A DNA stretch of 13,546 nt from Prevotellaceae bacterium UBA1787 (GTDB taxonomy: Bacteria; Bacteroidota; Bacteroidia; Bacteroidales; Bacteroidaceae): positions 1,201 to 14,746 of the forward strand of contig DCGD01000068.1 in NCBI GenBank assembly GCA_002315195.1. Direction: 5' to 3'. Within the stretch, counting starts at the first letter, position 1, and every line of letters begins with the position of its first letter. Made by a program: the position numbers and the translations under genes. This document shows, one piece after another, positions 6,916 through 13,376 of the stretch. The notes beneath the pieces were generated by a model. The model was not told where the DNA came from. It saw only the letters and a list, made by a program, of their open reading frames with translations, and ran no database searches.

Positions 6916-7971
6916 CTATTTCAGGTGTTCAAACGTAAATGATTCCCAAGGAAGATCCGCATCCGCCTTGCCCTTGTCAAGTATATCGACAATGTGCATC
7001 AACAATGGGAAATCCTTCAGATCCACCATTCCCAGTTCCGCCTTCCTGCGGATAGCATTGCCCATGACGCGGGTGATGACGAGGCTTTCCAGCGTGATGC
7101 CCGCCAAAGCCTCCGTAACCTGGTCATAATTCAGCCCCTGACCCATCAAGACGCCACATCTGCGGGTACGACCGCTGAAAATGGTTACATACAAATCACC
7201 CAATCCTATACATTCGGATTCAAACGTACCACCCTGCATCAGCATGAGCGCATGGGTTTCGCGAACGGCCTGCGTAAATGTTCCCGCCTGCGAATTGAAA
7301 TGCTGCGGTTCATTCTCTCCGTGCCAACGCGTGTTCAAACCGACTGCCAAGGTGACAGCCATCGCATAGGCATTCTTCAAAGCCACGGCGCTCTCCAAAC
7401 CAATTACGTCATTTGTAAGAGATATATGATAGTATGGGCGCTGCATGGCTTCCTTCATCATGCGAAGCGCCTCGTTGTCCTTTCCGCAGAAACCCACTTC
7501 GGAAGGATCCATGAAAACGAGCTCATAGCTGGTACAAGGACCTCCAATGGCACAGATGGTGCGCTTGATGCCGCGCTTTGCCAATTCACTTTCCCAAAAG
7601 CCGGGATATGAAAGCAAAGTACCATCCTCGGTTGCGCGCAAACCCTTCGTCACGCTCAATACGGGAATGGATGGGTCCAACTGCGTCAGAATTTCCTCCA
7701 AAAACCAATCCACGCCAAAGGAAGAGACACCGCCTATCACGAAATCACAGCCCTCGACAGCCTCTTTCCAATCCTTGAAATAATAGTACTTTACGTTATC
7801 GGGGAAAGGACGGCAAAACTTCTCATGTTTTCTCGTCTTTATATATCCATCAATGATTTCGTCATCAAGACATGTACCAATGATACATACTTCATTACCA
7901 TTTTCCGCTGCTGGAAAAGCCAGTGCGGAGCCCATCATTCCTGCTCCTAAAATTGCTACTTTACGTTTCAT
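6916..7971 (-). CDS. gpsA: NAD(P)-dependent glycerol-3-phosphate dehydrogenase, divergent GpsA
   Basis: This 351-residue cytoplasmic enzyme interconverts sn-glycerol-3-phosphate and DHAP. The Rossmann motif is GAGMMGSALAFP (9-20). Further family blocks are SVTKGL with Lys109, GGPCTSYE (143-150), the catalytic-type lysine Lys199 in VALKNAYA, and GLGDLYVT (256-263) followed by the basic GRTRRCG. Compared with E. coli GpsA, the segment after NTR is unusual: it reads WHGENEPQHFNSQAGTF (216-232) and bridges to a second block, suggesting a separate GpsA subfamily. The gene is second in the set, 25 bp after the GNAT-like gene and 7 bp before the glycerol-1-phosphate dehydrogenase gene. Its usual role is supplying the phospholipid backbone; next to a GlpT-type transporter it could also run in the oxidative direction. 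Confidence 0.88.
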   Translation of the reverse strand: MKRKVAILGAGMMGSALAFPAAENGNEVCIIGTCLDDEIIDGYIKTRKHEKFCRPFPDNVKYYYFKDWKEAVEGCDFVIGGVSSFGVDWFLEEILTQLDPSIPVLSVTKGLRATEDGTLLSYPGFWESELAKRGIKRTICAIGGPCTSYELVFMDPSEVGFCGKDNEALRMMKEAMQRPYYHISLTNDVIGLESAVALKNAYAMAVTLAVGLNTRWHGENEPQHFNSQAGTFTQAVRETHALMLMQGGTFESECIGLGDLYVTIFSGRTRRCGVLMGQGLNYDQVTEALAGITLESLVITRVMGNAIRRKAELGMVDLKDFPLLMHIVDILDKGKADADLPWESFTFEHLK

Positions 7972-7996
7972 TTTTCAGTTATAATAATTTAAAATT

Positions 7997-9100
7997 CTAC
8001 AAGTATTTTTGATAACACCTACGCCTTTTTATGCGTTCATGGTCAAAATGGCGCCATTGCGACATTTCCTTTTCGTTATGTTCAAGCTGGGGCGCACTTT
8101 CGGCATATTTGAATCCCATTTCCTTGCATACCCTCAACTGTTCGGCAAAAAGCATTGCGTTCACGCCCTTTCCCTGGTATGCAGGGTCTATGCCTATCAG
8201 CAGGAGTTCGGTTGTGTCCTCACGACGGAGATAGAGTGATTTCAACAAGAAAAACCAACCTGTCGGAAACAAACGCCCCTTTGACCGTTGCAAGGCCTTG
8301 GTCAAGCTTCCCATAGTGACGGCGGCCGCCACGACCTCTCCCTGTTCGTTTTCTACCACGGTGATAAATTCACGACGAATGATGAGATTGTATTGGTCGT
8401 AAAACTCATGGATTTGTTCATCCGTAAACGAAACGAAACCAAACAAGGGCGAGTATGCCTTGTTGAACAAATGGAAAATACGCTCCACGTATGCCAATTT
8501 TTCGCTTTTCTTGACATGATGTATGTGCAGACGATAGCGAGAGGGCACTATTTCTGATACCTTCCTGAATTTTGGAGGCAGTTCGTCGGGTATCAACAGT
8601 CGAACCTGAAGCCAGTCAACTGCTTTTACATACCCTAATTTTTCCAGATGACGCGGATAATAGGCAAGATTGTATATGGTTGTAGCCGTTCCGTTTCGGT
8701 CAAAATCCTCAACAAGCATGCCTTCTTTGTCAAAATCCGTAACGCCGAGAGGCCCTTGTACAACATTCATTCCACGCGCCTTTCCCCAATTCTCCACAGT
8801 CTTCATCAAAAAACGCGAAACATTTTCGTCATCGATGAATTCAATCATTCCGAAACGTACTGCCTTGACACCCCATTTTTCATTTGCCCGATAGTTTATC
8901 AACGCTACCACCCGACCTACCGCCTTGCGGTCCCGATAGGCTACGAAAGCCTCCATTACTTCATTTTGTTTGCGAAGTATCTTGAGAACTTCCAACTTCA
9001 AATCCGGCACATAATATGGACAACCTTTGTACAGTTGCTCCGGCAAACCGACAAAAGCCTTTATATCATGTTTGGAATGTACTGATACTATTTGAATCAT
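7997..9100 (-). CDS. GNAT-type N-acyltransferase-like protein
   Basis: This 367-residue soluble protein is the first gene of the glycerol-phosphate set. The C-terminal half contains TELLLIGIDPAYQGKGVNAMLF (298-318 region), in which QGKGVN resembles the acetyl-CoA pyrophosphate loop of GNAT enzymes. It is followed by the helix LRVCKEMGF and the strand YAESAPQLEHN, a common GNAT ending. The N-terminal half has GNAT-like strands (AFVAYRDRKAVGRVVALIN) and QGPLGVTDFDKEGMLVE (115-131), a block I recall from Bacteroidota proteins labelled as hypothetical or N-acetyltransferase. A tandem GNAT is therefore likely, although the donor loop is clear only in the second half. No signal peptide or membrane segment is seen. 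Acyl donor and acceptor are unknown. Confidence 0.72.
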   Translation of the reverse strand: MIQIVSVHSKHDIKAFVGLPEQLYKGCPYYVPDLKLEVLKILRKQNEVMEAFVAYRDRKAVGRVVALINYRANEKWGVKAVRFGMIEFIDDENVSRFLMKTVENWGKARGMNVVQGPLGVTDFDKEGMLVEDFDRNGTATTIYNLAYYPRHLEKLGYVKAVDWLQVRLLIPDELPPKFRKVSEIVPSRYRLHIHHVKKSEKLAYVERIFHLFNKAYSPLFGFVSFTDEQIHEFYDQYNLIIRREFITVVENEQGEVVAAAVTMGSLTKALQRSKGRLFPTGWFFLLKSLYLRREDTTELLLIGIDPAYQGKGVNAMLFAEQLRVCKEMGFKYAESAPQLEHNEKEMSQWRHFDHERIKRRRCYQKYL

Positions 9101-9147
9101 AATCTCAAAATATTACAACGGTCTTACCAACTATTTGTATGGTATTA

Positions 9148-9155
9148 CAAAAATA
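9148..9155 (-). promoter_or_regulatory. Candidate -7 box (TATTTTTG) before the glycerol-phosphate operon
   Basis: On the minus strand this octamer fits TAnnTTTG and lies about 48 bp upstream of the GNAT-like start at 9100. TTTG elements occur 16 nt (9172-9175) and 24 nt (9180-9183) further upstream, neither at the ideal 19-21 nt, so this is a moderate candidate for the promoter of the four-gene set. Confidence 0.4.
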
Positions 9156-9324
9156 ATGAAAAAAGTACATACAAATGCGCAAACCAGTTGTTTTTTTTAT
9201 AAAGGTACACTTCCATAAATTGAACAAATCAAATTTTAGACTTGATTTTTAGTGTTTTACAGCACAGCCGCACTTTCATATTTTTAATGGTTGTCACAAA
9301 CAAATGCCAACACAACCCATTCAT

Positions 9325-9375
9325 GAGAACAAGAAACACCCTGACGTCTCTGCCGTCAGGGTGTTTCTTGTTCTC
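9325..9375. terminator. Perfect 22-bp inverted repeat, probable bidirectional terminator
   Basis: Arms at 9325-9346 and 9354-9375 are perfect reverse complements over 22 bp, with a 7-nt loop. The hairpin lies 14 bp beyond the stop of the methylmalonyl-CoA epimerase gene and upstream of the glycerol-phosphate operon promoter. The falling arm is T-rich (gtttcttgttctc), but no clean T-run follows. A strong terminator for the epimerase transcript is the simplest reading. Confidence 0.7.
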
Positions 9376-9389
9376 TTTCGCTCTATGGA

Positions 9390-9794
9390 TTAGTGTTCAC
9401 ACAACTCAGTCAAGATGCCCACCGTGCTTTTTGGATGGAGAAATGCGATGTTCAAGGATTCAGCGCCCTTGCGGGGAGCAGCGTCTATGAGACGTATTCC
9501 CGCCGCCTGTACTTCTGCAAGCGCATTGGCTACACCATCCTCTACGCAGAAAGCCATGTGATGCATTCCCTGGCCTTTTTTCTCAATATACTTGGCTATG
9601 GTGCTGTCTGGTGACGTTGGTTCAAGAAGTTCCAATTTAACCTCACCACACATCAGGAATGCGGTCTTGACCTTTTGGTCGGCAACTTCCTCAATGTTGT
9701 AACATTTCAAACCCAAAACATTCTCAAAATAAGGCAGTACTGCCTCAATGCTCTCAACGGCGATGCCGATGTGTTCAATATGTGAAATTTTCAT
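9390..9794 (-). CDS. mce: Methylmalonyl-CoA epimerase
   Basis: This 134-residue protein has the vicinal-oxygen-chelate fold and interconverts (2R)- and (2S)-methylmalonyl-CoA. That step lies in the succinate-to-propionate pathway used by many Bacteroidales. Family features are IEHIGIAV with His8, CGEVKLELLEP with Glu55, GMHHMAFCVED with His79 and the C-terminal Glu130 in ILTELCEH. Together these form the expected divalent-metal site, and the length is typical. The gene has its own promoter-like region and is followed by a strong hairpin, so it appears to be transcribed alone. Methylmalonyl-CoA mutase and decarboxylase genes are not in the window. Confidence 0.93.
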   Translation of the reverse strand: MKISHIEHIGIAVESIEAVLPYFENVLGLKCYNIEEVADQKVKTAFLMCGEVKLELLEPTSPDSTIAKYIEKKGQGMHHMAFCVEDGVANALAEVQAAGIRLIDAAPRKGAESLNIAFLHPKSTVGILTELCEH

Positions 9795-9805
9795 CTGTTA
9801 ATAAA

Positions 9806-9821
9806 TTGTTTCATGAAACAA
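9806..9821. promoter_or_regulatory. 16-bp perfect palindrome just upstream of mce
   Basis: The sequence TTGTTTCATGAAACAA is its own reverse complement. It lies 11 bp before the mce start codon and, given the candidate promoter at 9829-9860, would cover roughly the first 16 transcribed bases. Position and symmetry fit a dimeric repressor operator; no regulator is encoded nearby. Confidence 0.4.
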
Positions 9822-9828
9822 AGGAACA

Positions 9829-9860
9829 CAAAAAATAGGAACTATCCAAACAATTCCAAA
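9829..9860 (-). promoter_or_regulatory. Candidate mce promoter (-33 TTTG, -7 TATTTTTTG)
   Basis: On the minus strand, TTTG at 9857-9860 is followed after 19 nt by TATTTTTTG at 9829-9837. This is close to the Bacteroidota pattern TTTG-N19-21-TAnnTTTG, with one extra T in the -7 box. Transcription would begin near 9822, about 28 nt before the mce start. Confidence 0.45.
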
Positions 9861-10194
9861 GTTTTTTCCCTTTTTCTTGAAAAACGCTCCTACAACATCC
9901 GCTACTTATTACTTGCTCCTTTCAATTTTCGCATTTTATGAAAATCGCGGATGCGTTTGCATATAGGAACCAGCACTTCCCGATTGCATGGCACTGCCAC
10001 CGTTTCATACAATATCCAAACCTTGCCTGACAACGCTGCACGGATACGAAAACAAATTCCTAAAAACTTTCTTAAGTTCCATTTTTTGACAATATCATAA
10101 GACAAAAAAACACATTTGATTTTTAGGTTCCTTAAAAAAGCACATTTACAAGAAAAATCATCACAAATAAAAGCTTATTACAGATAAAAGATAT
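9861..10194. other. Divergent intergenic region with no supported gene
   Basis: This is the core of the 450-bp gap between the mce start (minus) and the HU start (plus). It is A/T-rich at both ends and more GC-balanced in the middle. The only open frame of note is 67 codons on the minus strand (9902-10105); it begins with TTG, has no recognisable family and no clear promoter. No tRNA or convincing structured RNA was seen. Confidence 0.5.
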
Positions 10195-10202
10195 TATCTT
10201 TG
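10195..10202 (+). promoter_or_regulatory. Bacteroidota-type -7 box (TATCTTTG) of the HU gene
   Basis: TATCTTTG matches TAnnTTTG exactly and is followed by a purine-ended start region near 10209, giving a leader of about 36 nt before the HU start codon at 10245. The leader is A-rich and lacks a Shine-Dalgarno sequence. The -33 element at the expected distance is poor. Confidence 0.6.
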
Positions 10203-10244
10203 CAGTCCGAATAAATAAATCGTAACAGTAAAATACATATAAAT

Positions 10245-10517
10245 ATGACTAAAGCAGAAATTGTAAATGAGATTTCAAAAGAAACAGGTATAGACAAGGC
10301 TACTGTACTTACGACCGTTGAAGCCTTCATGGAAGCGGTTAAAAGTACCATGTCAAAAGGAGAAAATGTATACCTGCGCGGATTCGGCAGTTTCATTCTG
10401 AAGAAAAGAGCGCCGAAGACAGCACGCAACATTTCACAAAATACGACCATCATCATACCAGAACATAACATCCCCGCATTCAAACCGGCGAAGAGTTTCG
10501 TATCTACCATCAAATAA
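10245..10517 (+). CDS. HU/IHF-family DNA-binding protein
   Basis: This 90-residue histone-like protein bends and compacts DNA as a dimer. The family layout is complete: an N-terminal helical part (MTKAEIVNEISKETGIDKATV), the signature VYLRGFGSFILKKRAPKTARN (about 43-63), a beta-arm region with TIIIPEH, and the ending PAFKPAKSF. The Pro in IIIPEHNIPAF sits where the intercalating Pro of HU lies, although the residues around it differ from the usual arm sequence. It is the first gene of the plus-strand group, ahead of the 29-residue peptide and RNase G. HU versus IHF-like cannot be separated from sequence alone. Confidence 0.95.
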   Translation: MTKAEIVNEISKETGIDKATVLTTVEAFMEAVKSTMSKGENVYLRGFGSFILKKRAPKTARNISQNTTIIIPEHNIPAFKPAKSFVSTIK

Positions 10518-10606
10518 ACGCTGCATTCTCCTGCAAGCCTACAGTATTTTTTGAAAATTCCAATTATTCGAATCTTATTATATTAACCTTTTAAACATAT
10601 TAATCC

Positions 10607-10696
10607 ATGCCAAACGGAAAGAAGCACAAGAGACACAAGATGTCCACGCACAAGCGTAAGAAGAGACTGAGAAAAAACAGACACAAGAACAAGTAA
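10607..10696 (+). CDS. AURKAIP1/COX24-domain small ribosome-type peptide, 29 residues
   Basis: An ATG at 10607 opens a 29-codon frame ending in TAA. The peptide begins MPNGKKHKRHKMSTHKRKKR and ends in LRKNRHKNK, so nearly half its residues are Lys or Arg, with several His. This matches short Bacteroidota proteins carrying the AURKAIP1/COX24 (DUF1713) motif, the conserved segment of mitochondrial small-subunit protein mS38. The pattern of a basic block, K-M-x-x-H-K-R-K-K-R and a basic end is characteristic. A role in binding ribosomal RNA is the likely inference. It lies between HU and RNase G, 89 bp after the HU stop, and is followed by a terminator-like hairpin. The frame is supported by its strong motif despite its length. 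Confidence 0.8.
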   Translation: MPNGKKHKRHKMSTHKRKKRLRKNRHKNK

Positions 10697-10720
10697 AAAC
10701 AGGCTTGATAACTATAAAGG

Positions 10721-10756
10721 ACAAACTTGAAGGACACTACTTTGAGTTTGTTTTTT
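10721..10756 (+). terminator. Terminator-like hairpin with T-run before RNase G
   Basis: Arms acaaacttgaag (10721-10732) and ctttgagtttgt (10740-10751) pair over 12 positions, with two G-U pairs in RNA, around a 7-nt loop. Six T's follow (10751-10756). This is a textbook intrinsic terminator shape, 24 bp after the 29-residue peptide and 22 bp before the RNase G start codon. Confidence 0.65.
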
Positions 10757-10778
10757 ATAATCAAAAACTCACGATTAG

Positions 10779-12353
10779 ATGAAAAGCGAAGTAATAGTTG
10801 ATGTCCAGGCAAAGGAAATTTCCATCGCCCTTCTTGAAGACGAAAAACTCGTTGAACTGCAGAAAGAAGGAAGAAAGGAAAATTTCTCTGTCGGCAATAT
10901 GTATGCGGCAAAGGTCAAGAAACTCATGCCGGGTTTGAATGCATGTTTTGTGGACATTGGATATGAACGCGATGCTTTTATACACTATTTGGACTTAGGA
11001 CCGAACTTTTATTATTTCGAAAAGTTTCTCAAGCAACTCACAAGCAACAACAAGCTTGTCCCCATCCCCGGTGACATACCCGAACAGCAAATCCTTGGAA
11101 AGGAAGGCAGCGTCCAAAACACGCTGAAGGTCGGACAGGAATTGTTCGTCCAAATTGTCAAGGAACCCATTTCCACCAAAGGGCCACGACTTACCTGCGA
11201 GATTTCCTTTGCCGGACGACTCCTTGTACTCGTTCCTTTCAATGACAAGGTCAATGTTTCCTCTAAAATCAAGTCAAGTGCCGAACGCGCCCGACTTAAA
11301 CAACTCGTACAAAGCATCAAACCCAAGAATTTTGGCGTCATTGTACGAACCGTCGCTGAAAACAAACGCGTCGCTGAACTTGACAAAGAACTGAAACTGC
11401 TGCTCAAGCGTTGGGAAAGTACCGTCAAAAACATACAGAAAGCCAAATCGTTCCCGAAAATTGTATATGAGGAAACCAGCAGAACGGTAGGATTGTTGAG
11501 AGACTTGTTCAACCCCACATTCGAAGAAATCCATGTCAACGACAAAGCGACCTTCGAAGAAATCAAAGACTACATCCAGCTTATCGCACCTGACAGAAAC
11601 GACATTGTCAAATACTACAGCGGAACTGTACCCATATTTGACAATTTCGGTGTCACGAAACAAATAAAATCATCTTTCGGAAGAAATGTCACCTACAAAC
11701 GCGGCGCATATCTCATCATTGAACACACCGAAGCGCTGCACGTTGTTGACGTAAACAGCGGCAACCGTTCCAAGAGTGAAAACGGACAGGAAGCCAACGC
11801 GCTCGAAGTCAATCTCGGAGCAGCCGACGAATTGGCGCGCCAACTCCGACTCAGAGACATGGGAGGCATTATCGTGGTGGATTTCATTGATATGGACGAA
11901 CCGGAAAACCGACAAAAACTTTACGAAAGAATGACGGAGAATATGCAGAACGACCGCGCGAAACACAACATTCTCCCTTTGAGCAAGTTCTGTTTGATGC
12001 AAATCACACGACAGCGGGTACGCCCCGCCATGGACGTAACGGTTGACGAAACTTGTCCATCCTGCTTCGGTACGGGTGTCGTAAAATCCAGCGTTCTTTT
12101 CACCGATAAGCTCGAAAGCAAAATCAACATTCTGGTCAATGAGTTCGGAGTCAAAAAGCTGCGCCTGCACGTCCATCCATACGTTGCCGCCTACATTACG
12201 AAAGGTGTCTTTTCCCTGAAAAACAAATGGCAATTCAAGTATGGTTTCGGCATTAACATTGTCCCAAACCAAAACCTTGCATTCTTGCAATACGTTTTCT
12301 ATAATTCAGAAGGACAAGAAATCGACATGAAAGAAGAAAACGAGTTCAAGTAA
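10779..12353 (+). CDS. rng: Ribonuclease G/E family endoribonuclease
   Basis: This 524-residue enzyme cleaves single-stranded RNA, typically in rRNA maturation and mRNA decay. An S1-type RNA-binding domain spans about 35-150 (GNMYAAKVKKLMPGLNACFVDIG onward), with the insertion after HYLDLG that is usual in Bacteroidota members. The catalytic DNase I-like part has DVNSGNR with Asp324 and VVDFIDMD with Asp368, matching E. coli RNase E Asp303 and Asp346. NLGAADELARQLRLRDMGG is nearly the family consensus. The zinc-link motif TCPSCFGTG gives Cys426 and Cys429, which tie subunits together. There is no long C-terminal degradosome scaffold, so it is RNase G-like rather than full RNase E. The start codon lies 22 bp after a terminator-like hairpin. 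Confidence 0.95.
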   Translation: MKSEVIVDVQAKEISIALLEDEKLVELQKEGRKENFSVGNMYAAKVKKLMPGLNACFVDIGYERDAFIHYLDLGPNFYYFEKFLKQLTSNNKLVPIPGDIPEQQILGKEGSVQNTLKVGQELFVQIVKEPISTKGPRLTCEISFAGRLLVLVPFNDKVNVSSKIKSSAERARLKQLVQSIKPKNFGVIVRTVAENKRVAELDKELKLLLKRWESTVKNIQKAKSFPKIVYEETSRTVGLLRDLFNPTFEEIHVNDKATFEEIKDYIQLIAPDRNDIVKYYSGTVPIFDNFGVTKQIKSSFGRNVTYKRGAYLIIEHTEALHVVDVNSGNRSKSENGQEANALEVNLGAADELARQLRLRDMGGIIVVDFIDMDEPENRQKLYERMTENMQNDRAKHNILPLSKFCLMQITRQRVRPAMDVTVDETCPSCFGTGVVKSSVLFTDKLESKINILVNEFGVKKLRLHVHPYVAAYITKGVFSLKNKWQFKYGFGINIVPNQNLAFLQYVFYNSEGQEIDMKEENEFK

Positions 12354-12358
12354 ACCAC

Positions 12359-12397
12359 ACAAAAGTCCCCTTTTCATCCGAAGAAGAGGACTTTTGT
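12359..12397. terminator. Bidirectional terminator between convergent genes
   Basis: Perfect 10-bp arms acaaaagtcc (12359-12368) and ggacttttgt (12388-12397), extended by a further CTT/AAG pairing after one mismatch, lie directly after the RNase G stop. The convergent metallo-hydrolase gene ends 22 bp beyond. The A-rich left arm and T-rich right arm make it suitable for ending transcription from both sides. Confidence 0.7.
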
Positions 12398-12418
12398 ATA
12401 TGACATTCACAAAATGTT

Positions 12419-13357
12419 TCAGTCTATCTTGTACAGACCCTCCAAGCAACTGACGTGATGCTCCTTTATCTGCAGTTTGTCCATCCAACCACGCGTCTTT
12501 ATGGTATTGAGAATACCCGTGTCATACCCCTTTCCCTGATCGTTGTTCCACACCCACAACGGTGTTGGCCATAGACAAGCACGGAAGCGAATGGAACGAT
12601 AGAAATCCTCGTCACATCCATTCTGCCCATGGTGCGCCATTTGAAGATATTCACAATCAAGGTCGGAACGGTAGGATGACGCCAACACTTTTTTTCCACA
12701 TTCCACACCTGCGTCCCCGAGAAAGAGCACGGACTTGCGCTTGTCCCAAACCCGCATGATCATGGAGGAATTGTTATAGGCATTCTGAGTGAATTCATTC
12801 GCGACACTCAGTATTTTCAAATACATGCCATCAAACTGAAACACCTGTCCGGGTTCCTGAATGTCCACGATTTTTGAAGTTGTGCAGTGGTCCAGCGTAT
12901 TGTACCAATCACGACAAGCCGGTTCGCAATCTTTTTCCGCCTGTATGACCGATTCAATCACACGGGAATGATACACCGTCTTGACCTTCAAATCCCGAGG
13001 ATTCTTCAAAATCTCATTCAAGGCTCCCATGTGGTCATCGTGAGGATGCGAGATGAACCATGCCTCCACCTCATTTCCCAAAGATGCCAAAAAACCTCTC
13101 ATGAACAACTCTTCCTGTGGAAAACCGCCATCCATGACAATGATTTTTCCCTTTTCGGTACGAAAGACGTATGAGTTGCCTATCGTGTTTTGGTGAGAAG
13201 GTATCTGCCACATGCTAAAGGCGGACTTTTTCTTTGACAGCCATTGCTTGCTGACGTCATTCTCCGCATCGGCCGACACCGATGCCAATGCAATAGTCCC
13301 AGCGGACAACATCGCTGTACGAAGGAAACACCTGCGTGAATATTTGTCGTTTTCCAT
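12419..13357 (-). CDS. Exported metallo-beta-lactamase-fold hydrolase
   Basis: This 312-residue protein starts with a Tat-like leader: SRRCFLR (7-13), then a hydrophobic stretch and a likely cleavage after SADA near residue 31. The mature part has the metal-site pattern of the metallo-beta-lactamase superfamily: HPHDDH (His104, His106, Asp108, His109), an Asp215 in LFLGDAG that would bridge the metals, and AHHGQNG (241-247) with the late His. The HHG ending and the overall layout recall the ComEC/Rec2-type hydrolase branch rather than true beta-lactamases. The substrate is unknown; a phosphoester or nucleotide is typical of that branch. It lies 19 bp after the gene cut by the right edge and is probably co-transcribed with it. 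Whether the host has a Tat system cannot be seen here. Confidence 0.83.
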   Translation of the reverse strand: MENDKYSRRCFLRTAMLSAGTIALASVSADAENDVSKQWLSKKKSAFSMWQIPSHQNTIGNSYVFRTEKGKIIVMDGGFPQEELFMRGFLASLGNEVEAWFISHPHDDHMGALNEILKNPRDLKVKTVYHSRVIESVIQAEKDCEPACRDWYNTLDHCTTSKIVDIQEPGQVFQFDGMYLKILSVANEFTQNAYNNSSMIMRVWDKRKSVLFLGDAGVECGKKVLASSYRSDLDCEYLQMAHHGQNGCDEDFYRSIRFRACLWPTPLWVWNNDQGKGYDTGILNTIKTRGWMDKLQIKEHHVSCLEGLYKID

Positions 13358-13376
13358 CTAATTATCGTGATAAGGG

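Noticed and set aside
5538..6938. Long plus-strand frames opposite the glycerol-1-phosphate dehydrogenase gene
   Set aside because: They are antisense shadows of a gene with clear catalytic motifs and have no motifs of their own.
9902..10105. 67-codon minus-strand frame in the mce-HU intergenic region
   Set aside because: It starts with TTG, has no recognisable motif, no clear promoter or leader, and stands alone in a divergent regulatory gap; chance is the simpler explanation.
12419..13357. Metallo-beta-lactamase fold protein as an antibiotic-resistance gene
   Set aside because: The HPHDDH set, the HHG late motif and the overall layout fit the general hydrolase branch of the superfamily, not class B beta-lactamases.
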